Under the pieces are notes generated by a model, which was not told the DNA's origin, ran no database searches, and was given only the letters and a program-made list of their open reading frames with translations. Positions 1-6,304 of a DNA stretch of 6,304 nucleotides are shown in pieces. The translations under genes were made by a program, and so were the position numbers. The stretch comes from Rickettsiales bacterium UBA1997 (lineage in GTDB: Bacteria > Pseudomonadota > Alphaproteobacteria > Rickettsiales > UBA1997). The stretch's first letter is position 1. Every line of letters starts with the position of its first letter. Where the stretch lies: the NCBI GenBank assembly GCA_002335845.1, contig DDCV01000029.1:1-6304 (forward strand), written 5' to 3'.

Positions 1-1246
1 CCCAATATTCATCGGATTGCATTTCTTTTAATCTTGAAACTGTTCTTAAAAAAGATTTTGAACCTGTGCCTTTAGAATATATTTCTTCAGGAGCTTTAGC
101 CGATAGGGCGATAAAAGAGTTTTTGTTTTCATATACTTCGTCAATAAATAGCGTCAATCTTCTAGCTTCGTTAGTGTCTTCTATCTGAAGTTGTGGTATT
201 TTTACTAATAATATTAAATCAAAATTTTGACAAATAGCTTGATAATCAGCTGAAAAATAATTATTACGACATAATTCTTCAAAAGTAAAAATTGCTAATG
301 TTTTAGCTTGATTATTGTGAAATATTTTATTTTCGAGCCCTTTTTTTAAAGGTGAAGAAAGATTGCGTAATTTTAGAAAATTAATGTCATTGCGAGTAAG
401 GTTGTAGCTATTATCAACTATAAGCTCTCGCCCCCAAACTTTAATTCTAGTCTTTTTCTTAATTTTGCCGATAGTAATTTGATTAATTATATCATTTAGC
501 TCAATATCGTAATTTTTATCTGAGACAAAAAATCTAGTCGATGATTTTAATCCAGACTTAATCTCGCGATAATCTTGATCAGATTTTAGCTTTATTGCTG
601 GACATTTTGGTAGCAAAACATCTTTAACAAAATCTTGAAATAAATCGGCTTGAATACCGTTTTTGTATAAATCAAGCGGATGACAATTCGAGGTAAAGAC
701 GATAGCAATATTTTTTTGCAAAAGATAAGTTAATATGCGCGATAATATCATTGAGTCTGCAGAATCCATAATTTGAAATTCATCTAGGCAGAGAACTTTT
801 ATAGCCTTATGTTTTTTAACTTTAATATATTGATCAACCTGATATTCATCATAATCATCGATAAATCTCTTATAAAATGCTAAATTTGGATCAATAACTC
901 GATTAATAGCCTCGATCAACTGATCATTATGCTTAACTTGCTCTTTTCTAACATCGCGAAAGGCTTCATGAATTGCCTTCATAAAGCTATTAAAATGACA
1001 ATAAAGCTTAGGGGTTTTTGTTAGGGATTGATAAAATCTTTTAAGTAACATTGATTTTCCACGACCAACATCACCATAAATATACAATCCTAAGCAAGGC
1101 TTTGATTTTATTAGAAATAATTTTTTAAGAAATTTGGTAAAAGAGTTTTTTTCGATCTTTTTATGTATCTCCTCTAGCTCGCTTAATATCATCAGCTGCT
1201 TTGCATCTAGCTCGTATTCATTCATCTTATATAAGAATTTTTCCAT
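1..1246 (-). CDS. zapE: Cell division protein ZapE / AFG1-family P-loop ATPase (3' end outside window)
   Basis: An uninterrupted minus-strand frame of 415 codons runs from ATG at 1246 to the window edge with no stop. Visible motifs are D14-x-x-Q17 in the N-terminal AFG1 segment, Walker A GDVGRGKS (58-65), an HFNSFM..IHEAFRD helix (84-98), Walker B VLCLDEFQ (151-158), a TSNCHP sensor-like motif (185-190) followed by DLYKNGIQ, ARR (361-363), and SRLKEMQSDEYW (404-415). The last normally lies at the extreme C-terminus of the family, so only a few residues are missing. In E. coli ZapE is an ATPase that acts on FtsZ at the constricting division ring; the mitochondrial homologue Afg1/LACE1 acts in inner-membrane protein quality control. 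A segment of roughly 20-30 residues before Walker B (about 119-147) looks longer than usual. No clear Shine-Dalgarno precedes the start, and M8 is an alternative start. It is divergent from nuoM. The family call is firm; the cellular role is inferred from homologues. Confidence 0.93.
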   Translation of the reverse strand, partial: MEKFLYKMNEYELDAKQLMILSELEEIHKKIEKNSFTKFLKKLFLIKSKPCLGLYIYGDVGRGKSMLLKRFYQSLTKTPKLYCHFNSFMKAIHEAFRDVRKEQVKHNDQLIEAINRVIDPNLAFYKRFIDDYDEYQVDQYIKVKKHKAIKVLCLDEFQIMDSADSMILSRILTYLLQKNIAIVFTSNCHPLDLYKNGIQADLFQDFVKDVLLPKCPAIKLKSDQDYREIKSGLKSSTRFFVSDKNYDIELNDIINQITIGKIKKKTRIKVWGRELIVDNSYNLTRNDINFLKLRNLSSPLKKGLENKIFHNNQAKTLAIFTFEELCRNNYFSADYQAICQNFDLILLVKIPQLQIEDTNEARRLTLFIDEVYENKNSFIALSAKAPEEIYSKGTGSKSFLRTVSRLKEMQSDEYW

Positions 1247-1585
1247 TGTCACAAAATAATATAAAGGTAGCTATAAATTTTTAAAATAAACTAAATCTAA
1301 ATAGAGTCATTAAAATATGTTTGTGGTATATTATTATGAGGATAGCCATAATTAATAATATATTATACCTTTTTCAGTCTATAATTAATCATTTATATTT
1401 TATTTTTTATAATAAAAATATCGAAGCATGTCAATGTATATCATATATTTTTATAATAAGTTTATATCCTCGCAATATTTTGCCTAATATCGTTAATATA
1501 TAAATGATTAATTAATTTTCCGCATTGATTATAAATTTTGCGCTTAGTAAAAAGCTTAACTTTATTATAATTACAATTTCAAGAA
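1247..1585. other. AT-rich divergent intergenic region (zapE / nuoM)
   Basis: This 339-base stretch separates the divergent zapE and nuoM starts and must hold the promoters for both. I see no convincing gene: the only sizeable open frame (1321-1503, TTG start) is low-complexity, Ile/Tyr/Asn-rich and has no ribosome binding site. A TATAAT hexamer at 1566-1571 could be a -10 box for nuoM but would leave a leader of only a few bases, and no -35 box sits at proper spacing (TTGCGC at 1538-1543 is 22 bases upstream). The region holds the stem-loop listed separately. No C-terminal part of nuoL, the usual upstream neighbour of nuoM, was recognised. Confidence 0.7.
1327..1362. repeat. Inverted repeat / possible stem-loop in intergenic region
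   Basis: TATATTATTA at 1327-1336 is exactly complementary to TAATAATATA at 1353-1362, with a 16-base loop that can add TG/CA pairs (1337-1338 with 1347-1348). An alternative outer pairing, GGTATA 1325-1330 with TATACC 1364-1369, is followed by five T residues. The stem is almost purely A:T and so is weak, and chance is likely in DNA of this composition. It could be a regulatory palindrome or a decayed element end; no function is assigned. Confidence 0.3.
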
Positions 1586-3073
1586 ATGAATCTGTTAGAA
1601 AATTTTCCAATTTTATCATTCCTGATTTTTCTGCCAATTATATCGGCAATTATATTATTGCTAGTTGATTCAAAAAAATCATTATTTTGTTATTATTTTA
1701 CGCTATCATCCTCAATCGCAACCTTTTTTCTATCATTATTTTTGTTGAGCAACTTTGACAAAAGCCAGTCTGGTTTTCAATTTATAGAAATTTGGAACTT
1801 TATTTCTGCTCATGATATAAAATATTTTGTCGGGATTGATGGAATATCGGTTTTAATGATTGTTTTAACGGCATTTTTAACGCCAATATGTATAATAATT
1901 AGCAAAAACTCTATAAAAGATAGGCTAAAAGAATTTTTAATTTGTTTTTTATTGATTGAAGGTTTTGTTATTGGTGCCTTTTGCGCTTTGGATCTTCTGT
2001 TTTTTTACATCTTCTTTGAAGCTGCTTTGATTCCAATGTTTCTCGTTATTGGTATATGGGGTGGTGAAAATAAAATATATGCTTCATATAAATTTTTCTT
2101 ATACACTATCTTGGGCTCTCTGCTATTTTTAATAGCGATTATTTTTCTATATTTATATGCTGGAACTACAGATATTACAAAACTTAGTGAGATATTACCA
2201 AAATACCTTCCTATTTCTTATCAAAAATGGCTTTGGTTAGCCCTATTTGCATCTTTTGCTGTTAAAGTGCCAATGTTTCCTTTTCACACCTGGCTGCCTG
2301 ATGCTCATGTTCAAGCTCCCACTGCTGGCTCTGTAATGTTGGCAGGAATTCTAATTAAGCTTGGCGCCTATGGCTTTATCAGATTTTCTCTGCCATTTTT
2401 CCCTGATGCATCATTATATTTTGCACCCTTAATATTTTCTCTAAGTGTTATTGCTATTATTTATGCTTCGCTTATCGCCCTAATGCAAGAGGATATGAAA
2501 AAAATGATAGCATATTCATCAGTGGCTCATATGGGTTTTGTTACTATGGGTATTTTCAGTTTTAATAGGCAAGGTCTTGACGGAGCTATTATTCAAATGA
2601 TAAGTCACGGAATTGTATCAGCTGCACTTTTTATATGTGTTGGCATAATTTATGATCGACTTAAAACAAAAAAAATTAAAGAGATGGGTGGAATTGCTGA
2701 AAAAATGCCAAATTTTGCCTTTTTAGCTATGATATTTACTATGGCTTCCGTTGGATTGCCAGGAACGAGTGGATTTGTTGGCGAGTTTCTATCTATAATA
2801 GGCGCATTTCAAGCTAGTAAAATTACTGCTATTTTAGCTGCTTTAGGGGTTATTTTTGGAGCTTGTTATATGTTGTGGCTTTATAAAAGAGTGTGGTTTA
2901 GTGAAATAACTAACTCGAAAATAAAAAGCTTTCAAGATCTAGATCGCTCTGAATTTATTGCCTTAGGGTCAATGTCAATTTTGGTTATATTGTTTGGTAT
3001 AACGCCGAATCTATTAGCTGATTTCTTTTTCTTGCCAGTTGAGTCATTAATAAAAATTTATAATATTAGATAA
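1586..3073 (+). CDS. nuoM: NADH-quinone oxidoreductase subunit M (complex I, antiporter-like)
   Basis: The 495-residue hydrophobic protein has about 13-14 predicted membrane helices, close to the usual NuoM length. NuoM is one of the three Mrp-antiporter-like subunits of the complex I membrane arm and forms a proton channel. Key charged residues match E. coli NuoM: E145 (YIFFEAALIP; E. coli E144), K227 (AVKVPMFPFHTWLPDAH; K234), K258 (ILIKLGAYGF; K265), H315 (YSSVAHMGF; H322), H341 (MISHG; H348) and E400 (GFVGEF; E407). From K227 onward the offset is a constant seven, so the core is collinear and intact. ATG at 1586 starts a typical N-terminal membrane helix; only a weak AAGAA-type purine stretch precedes it. 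It is first of three cotranscribed-looking genes, and its TAA directly abuts the nuoN ATG. nuoL, normally just upstream, is absent here. Confidence 0.97.
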   Translation: MNLLENFPILSFLIFLPIISAIILLLVDSKKSLFCYYFTLSSSIATFFLSLFLLSNFDKSQSGFQFIEIWNFISAHDIKYFVGIDGISVLMIVLTAFLTPICIIISKNSIKDRLKEFLICFLLIEGFVIGAFCALDLLFFYIFFEAALIPMFLVIGIWGGENKIYASYKFFLYTILGSLLFLIAIIFLYLYAGTTDITKLSEILPKYLPISYQKWLWLALFASFAVKVPMFPFHTWLPDAHVQAPTAGSVMLAGILIKLGAYGFIRFSLPFFPDASLYFAPLIFSLSVIAIIYASLIALMQEDMKKMIAYSSVAHMGFVTMGIFSFNRQGLDGAIIQMISHGIVSAALFICVGIIYDRLKTKKIKEMGGIAEKMPNFAFLAMIFTMASVGLPGTSGFVGEFLSIIGAFQASKITAILAALGVIFGACYMLWLYKRVWFSEITNSKIKSFQDLDRSEFIALGSMSILVILFGITPNLLADFFFLPVESLIKIYNIR

Positions 3074-4555
3074 ATGAACTTAGAACTATTGTTACCAGAG
3101 ATAGTATTGTTATGTGGCGCTATCTCAATCCTAATGCTCGATGTATTTTTGCGAAAAAAAATACCAGCAATTAGCCATATATCTCACTTACTATCTTTAC
3201 TTCTATGCGCCGCAGCTCTAGTGATAATTAGCGAGAATTTCACTCTCGAGACTCTAATATTTAACAATATGATTAAAGTAAATTTCTTTACGTCATATAT
3301 TAAGGCCTTTATAATAGTTACCCTAACTTCAGTTTTGCTATTCTCAGTAAGCTTTGTTTTAATTGAGTCAAAAATAAGCGCTGAATTTATTGCATTGCTA
3401 TTTTTAGCAACGATAGGTGGAATGTTGATGATATCAGCAAATAGCTTTCTAGTATTTTATCTAGCTCTTGAATTGCAAGCTCTGTCTCTTTATGTATTAG
3501 CGGCGCTAAATCGTAAATCAAAAAAATCAGCTGAATCTGGTATAAAGTATTTTATATTAGGTAGCTTAGCATCGGCAATATTTTTATTTGGAGTTTCTTT
3601 GATTTATGGCTATAGCGGAACTGTTAATTTTAGCGCCTTATCAGAATTATATCCAAAAACTTCAAGCGAGATCATGAAAAATGTTCCTATTGGGGTAATG
3701 GTTGGCTTTATTTTAGTGATTACAGCTATGTTTTTTAAGATTGCAGCAGCTCCTTTTCATATGTGGTCACCCGATGTATATGAAGGTTCGGCGCCAATTG
3801 TTACAACTTTTTTTGCTGTTGTTGTCAAATTCACGGTGACGCTAGCATTTATAAATCTTTTGATAAATTTTGACATAAGATGGCTTGGCTTAAATAAGAT
3901 ATTTATTGTGACTGCCTTGCTATCTTTTATCGTAGGTAGCTTTGGAGCGATATTTCAAACAAACTTTAAAAGATTATTAGCCTATAGCTCAATTGGTCAC
4001 ATCGGCTTTATATTATTATCTTTATCGTCTTTTTCAAAATATGGCTTTTCTTATGCAGTATTTTACTCTATGATTTACGCCATAATATCAATAGGAACAT
4101 TTGGCTTTCTCAACATAATTCTTTGCAAAAATAGCAATAGGCATAATCATGAAGATGACAATGAATCTGGTCAAATTTATGATATAAAATCATTTTCAGG
4201 ATTATCAAAAACCAACCCCAAAATGGCTTTTTCTCTAGCTGTTTTAATGTTGTCAAGCGCTGGAATTCCACCTTTAGCTGGATTTTTTTCTAAGTTTTAT
4301 GTTTTGTCAGCAATAATCTCTAGCGGATTTTTATATATAGCGATAATTGCCGTGCTGTTTAGTGTAATATCAGCATATTATTACCTAAGAATAGTAAAGA
4401 TCATGTATTTTGACAAACCTAACAATGTAATTATTCTTGAGAACAACTTTAATTCAAAGCTAATTATTATGATTGCAGCACTGTTTAATATCTCGTTAAT
4501 ATTATTTATGAAGCCAATGATTGCAGCGATTACTAATTTTATGCCAGCATTATAA
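3074..4555 (+). CDS. nuoN: NADH-quinone oxidoreductase subunit N (complex I, antiporter-like)
   Basis: The 493-residue polytopic membrane protein (E. coli NuoN 485) is the antiporter-like subunit of complex I nearest the hydrophilic arm side of the pumping module. Proton-path residues are present: E133 (LALELQALSLYVL), K158 (SGIKYFILG), K222 (FFKIAAAPFHMWSPDVYEG), K252 (VVVKF) and the terminal-channel lysine K407 (AGFFSKFYVL), corresponding to E. coli E133, K158, K217, K247 and K395. YSSIGHIGF (305-312) and SSAGIPPLAGFF (394-405) are further family signatures. A polar His/Asp/Asn-rich stretch at about 352-370 forms an enlarged loop between membrane helices. The start ATG immediately follows the nuoM stop with no recognisable Shine-Dalgarno, suggesting translation coupled to nuoM. 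The stop overlaps the aroA start by one base. Confidence 0.96.
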   Translation: MNLELLLPEIVLLCGAISILMLDVFLRKKIPAISHISHLLSLLLCAAALVIISENFTLETLIFNNMIKVNFFTSYIKAFIIVTLTSVLLFSVSFVLIESKISAEFIALLFLATIGGMLMISANSFLVFYLALELQALSLYVLAALNRKSKKSAESGIKYFILGSLASAIFLFGVSLIYGYSGTVNFSALSELYPKTSSEIMKNVPIGVMVGFILVITAMFFKIAAAPFHMWSPDVYEGSAPIVTTFFAVVVKFTVTLAFINLLINFDIRWLGLNKIFIVTALLSFIVGSFGAIFQTNFKRLLAYSSIGHIGFILLSLSSFSKYGFSYAVFYSMIYAIISIGTFGFLNIILCKNSNRHNHEDDNESGQIYDIKSFSGLSKTNPKMAFSLAVLMLSSAGIPPLAGFFSKFYVLSAIISSGFLYIAIIAVLFSVISAYYYLRIVKIMYFDKPNNVIILENNFNSKLIIMIAALFNISLILFMKPMIAAITNFMPAL

Positions 4556-5910
4556 TGTCACAATTATCGCCTATAAAATCACAGAAGCTTGATATTGCGC
4601 TTAAGGGGCAAATTAAGATTCCTGGCGATAAATCCATTTCCCACAGATCACTTATTTTTGCTGCCTTGGCCAACGGCAAAACAAAAATAACGGGGCTTTT
4701 AGAGGGAGAAGATGTTTTAAGAACAGCCGCAGCTCTTGAGTCAATGGGAGTTGAAATAATTCGTAATCAAGATTATTGGTTAGTAAATGGATCGGGAATT
4801 GTTGGCTTAGTGGAGCCAAATAACATTATAGATATGGGAAATTCTGGAACATCTGCTAGATTACTATCTGGGCTTGTCACCCCCTATGATTTCACATCTT
4901 TTTTTACAGGAGATTCTTCTCTTAGAAAAAGACCAATGGCGCGTATATTTGAGCCAATTAAACAATTTGGCGCAGAAATTGTCGCTAATAAATCAAATAA
5001 AATGCCATTTGCCATTATCGGCACTTCTGAATCAACTCCCATTGAGTATAAAATGAAAAATGCATCAGCCCAAGTTAAAAGCTGTATACTACTTGCAGCA
5101 CTTGCTACACGAGGAGTAACGACTATTTTTGAGCCCAATAAATGTCGCGACCATAGTGAAATTATGATGCGCTATCTTGACATAGATATTAAGCAAAAAA
5201 ACGAGGGCGCGGGAACTATAATAAGCTGTGCTGGCTATAATGATTTTATGGCAAAAGATATCGATGTAGTGTCTGACATTTCATCAGCCGCTTTTTTGAT
5301 TGTAGCTGCTATTCTCATAAAAGACTCTGATGTTACTTTGCCAAAAATAGGAGTTAATCCACTACGAACTGGCATTATAGAAACATTAATTGAAATGGGT
5401 GCCAATATTGATCTAAAAAATAAGAGAAAAATTTGCGGTGAAGAAGTGGCGGATATTAGGGTGTGTTATAGCAAATTAAAATCTATCGAAGTTCCTTCTA
5501 GCAGGGCTTCAAGTATGATTGATGAATATCCTATTTTAGCCATTGCCGCCGCTAATGCAGTAGGAACTACTAAAATGACAGGCCTTTCCGAATTAAGAGT
5601 GAAAGAAAGTGACCGTTTATCAATGACTGCCAACAATCTAAGGGCTTGCGGTGTTGAGGTAGTGGAGGGTGATGATTTTCTTGAAATAAAAGGTCAAACT
5701 CAAAACCACAAAAAGATGGCGAAAATATATACCGACCTAGATCATCGCATGGCCATGTCTTTTTTTGTTATGGGATTAACTATGGAAAAAGGCGTTGAAA
5801 TAGATGATTCATCAATGATTAAAACTAGCTTTCCTAATTTTGTAGATATTTTTGAGAAGCAAAATTTAGTAAATTATACTACTTATTCCGGCATTGTTAA
5901 TCTAAAATAG
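4555..5910 (+). CDS. aroA: 3-phosphoshikimate 1-carboxyvinyltransferase (EPSP synthase), class II-like
   Basis: This 451-residue cytosolic enzyme transfers the enolpyruvyl group of PEP to shikimate-3-phosphate, the sixth step of the shikimate pathway to chorismate. It aligns by eye along its length with alphaproteobacterial class II EPSP synthases such as CP4. Landmarks are PGDKSISHRS (23-32, substrate lysine K26), LLEGEDVLRT, GNSGTSAR (95-102), KRPM (125-128), SAQVK (171-175), RDHSE (198-202), NPLR (268-271), the catalytic aspartate D323 in MIDEYPILA, E351 in LRVKESDRLS, LDHRMAMSF (395-403) and TSFPNF (424-429). Three of the four class II motifs are canonical; the fourth, N-x-T-R, reads NPLR. 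G98 is at the position of the CP4 alanine that lowers glyphosate affinity, so the active site has the ordinary glycine. The start overlaps the nuoN stop (TAATG) without a Shine-Dalgarno, implying coupled translation. The C-terminal tail after FEKQN looks unusual and is overlapped by a transposase remnant on the other strand. Confidence 0.97.
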   Translation: MSQLSPIKSQKLDIALKGQIKIPGDKSISHRSLIFAALANGKTKITGLLEGEDVLRTAAALESMGVEIIRNQDYWLVNGSGIVGLVEPNNIIDMGNSGTSARLLSGLVTPYDFTSFFTGDSSLRKRPMARIFEPIKQFGAEIVANKSNKMPFAIIGTSESTPIEYKMKNASAQVKSCILLAALATRGVTTIFEPNKCRDHSEIMMRYLDIDIKQKNEGAGTIISCAGYNDFMAKDIDVVSDISSAAFLIVAAILIKDSDVTLPKIGVNPLRTGIIETLIEMGANIDLKNKRKICGEEVADIRVCYSKLKSIEVPSSRASSMIDEYPILAIAAANAVGTTKMTGLSELRVKESDRLSMTANNLRACGVEVVEGDDFLEIKGQTQNHKKMAKIYTDLDHRMAMSFFVMGLTMEKGVEIDDSSMIKTSFPNFVDIFEKQNLVNYTTYSGIVNLK

Positions 5911-6068
5911 ATAATAAGCCATTTCTCTTCAAAATCAATAATTTTACTGAATATTCAAGCATCTTTATGATTACTATAGCATTTACTCTTTCTTCTCATT
6001 CTAGCTAGGAAATGTCTAAACAAACTATTGTAGCCCTCAACCGTATAATACCATTTTCAATTTACAAT
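5897..6068 (-). pseudogene. Remnant of an IS1-family transposase, C-terminal part, frameshifted
   Basis: The minus strand from 6068 downward reads IVN-stop-KWYYT, then VEGYNSLFRHFLARMRRKS and KCYSNH. After a one-base shift at about 5966 it continues KMLEYSVKLLILKRNGLLS and ILD to a stop at 5897-5899. The order VE-x-YNS / RHFLAR / RRK-KCYS / ML-YS-LL matches, from memory of the family, the C-terminus of IS1-family (DDE) transposases, where the Glu of VE-x-YN is the catalytic glutamate. One in-frame TGA (6057-6059) and a +1 (or -2) frameshift show it is dead. The N-terminal zinc-ribbon and the two catalytic aspartates are not recognisable upstream, so most of the element is lost or eroded. No terminal inverted repeats were identified. 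It converges on aroA and overlaps its last 14 bases. The family call rests on motif recognition without a search. Confidence 0.65.
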
Positions 6069-6160
6069 TGACCATTATTAAACATCTTATAAAATCATAA
6101 TTTTAACCTTTAATTAGTCCATCCTGAATTACTCAATTTCCCGCTCTAATTCCAGAGAAC
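6069..6160. other. Unassigned non-coding sequence between transposase remnant and partial ORF
   Basis: All frames examined on the minus strand are broken by stops. A short stretch reading SLELEREIE (minus strand, about 6158-6132) faintly resembles the A-x-E-R-E part of transposases, but it is too short to assign. It may be further decayed IS sequence. Nothing else was recognised. Confidence 0.35.
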
Positions 6161-6304
6161 CTAAGTAAAATATTGCCAATTGTTAAAAAAGTTAGCCCAA
6201 AAACCTTTAATAAAATTTGATTCCAAAAATTTCTTATTATCTGCAGCAATCTCATTGTATTTTCCTTCATCATTTTCCTGATGTGATTCAGAATTAGTCT
6301 TAAA
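6161..6304 (-). CDS. Possible C-terminal fragment of an unrecognised protein (5' part outside window)
   Basis: A minus-strand frame enters at the right edge and stays open for 47 codons to TAG at 6161-6163. The first 30 or so residues are polar and acidic (SESHQENDEGKYNE), the last part aromatic (FWANFFNNWQYFT). About a fifth of third codon positions are G or C and roughly 60 percent of first positions are purines, consistent with coding in this AT-rich DNA, but 47 codons is too short to be sure. A competing frame (6133-6273) overlaps it and has poorer codon statistics. No family is recognised. It may be a real gene end or part of the decayed region next to the transposase remnant. Confidence 0.3.
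   Translation of the reverse strand, partial: FKTNSESHQENDEGKYNEIAADNKKFLESNFIKGFWANFFNNWQYFT

Noticed and set aside
1321..1503. 60-codon plus-strand ORF with a TTG start
   Set aside because: Low-complexity Ile/Tyr/Asn peptide in very AT-rich intergenic DNA, no Shine-Dalgarno, no recognisable family.
1538..1571. Sigma-70 promoter for nuoM (TTGCGC and TATAAT)
   Set aside because: The spacer is 22 bases and the -10 box is only 14 bases from the ATG, so it is not a credible promoter without a mapped transcript start.
4874..5056. 60-codon plus-strand ORF inside aroA
   Set aside because: Out-of-frame shadow of the clearly conserved aroA coding sequence.
4884..5138. 84-codon minus-strand ORF opposite aroA
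   Set aside because: Antisense shadow of aroA with no recognisable domain.
5931..5945. Possible terminator hairpin after aroA (AAAAT / ATTTT)
   Set aside because: Five A:T pairs only, no G:C stem and no proper T-run; indistinguishable from chance.
6133..6273. 46-codon minus-strand ORF starting MMKENTMRLLQ with a membrane-like segment and an AAGGA upstream of its internal ATG
   Set aside because: Overlaps the alternative 47-codon frame, has about a third G/C at third positions unlike the neighbouring genes, and matches no family I know. It could be a small membrane protein, but support is too weak to list.

Overview
The window is AT-rich and strongly protein-coding. Its NuoM, NuoN and AroA look alphaproteobacterial: AroA resembles the class II (CP4-like) form of that group. 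The low G+C, the lack of Shine-Dalgarno sequences and the broken-up nuo locus suggest a Rickettsiales- or Holosporales-like, possibly host-associated lineage. That placement is an inference from composition and gene style and was not tested with a tree.

Layout: (1) Minus strand, from the left edge to 1246: an almost complete zapE/AFG1-type P-loop ATPase whose last few residues lie outside the window. (2) 1247-1585: a very AT-rich divergent intergenic region with one A/T stem-loop and no convincing gene. (3) Plus strand 1586-5910: three tightly packed genes, nuoM, nuoN and aroA. The nuoM stop abuts the nuoN start, and the nuoN stop shares one base with the aroA start (TAATG). (4) 5897-6304, minus strand: a decayed 3' end of an IS1-family transposase converging on aroA and overlapping its last bases, then unassigned sequence, then a possible C-terminal piece of an unrecognised gene running off the right edge.

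How the genes fit together: NuoM and NuoN are two of the antiporter-like proton-pumping membrane subunits of NADH:quinone oxidoreductase (complex I). The third, NuoL, is not next to them here. AroA makes EPSP in the shikimate pathway and is functionally unrelated to complex I, so its place in the cluster probably reflects shared transcription. ZapE is transcribed divergently and belongs to cell division or membrane-protein homeostasis. No new defence, mobile or RNA system is visible. The most notable non-housekeeping signal is the frameshifted IS1 remnant behind aroA.
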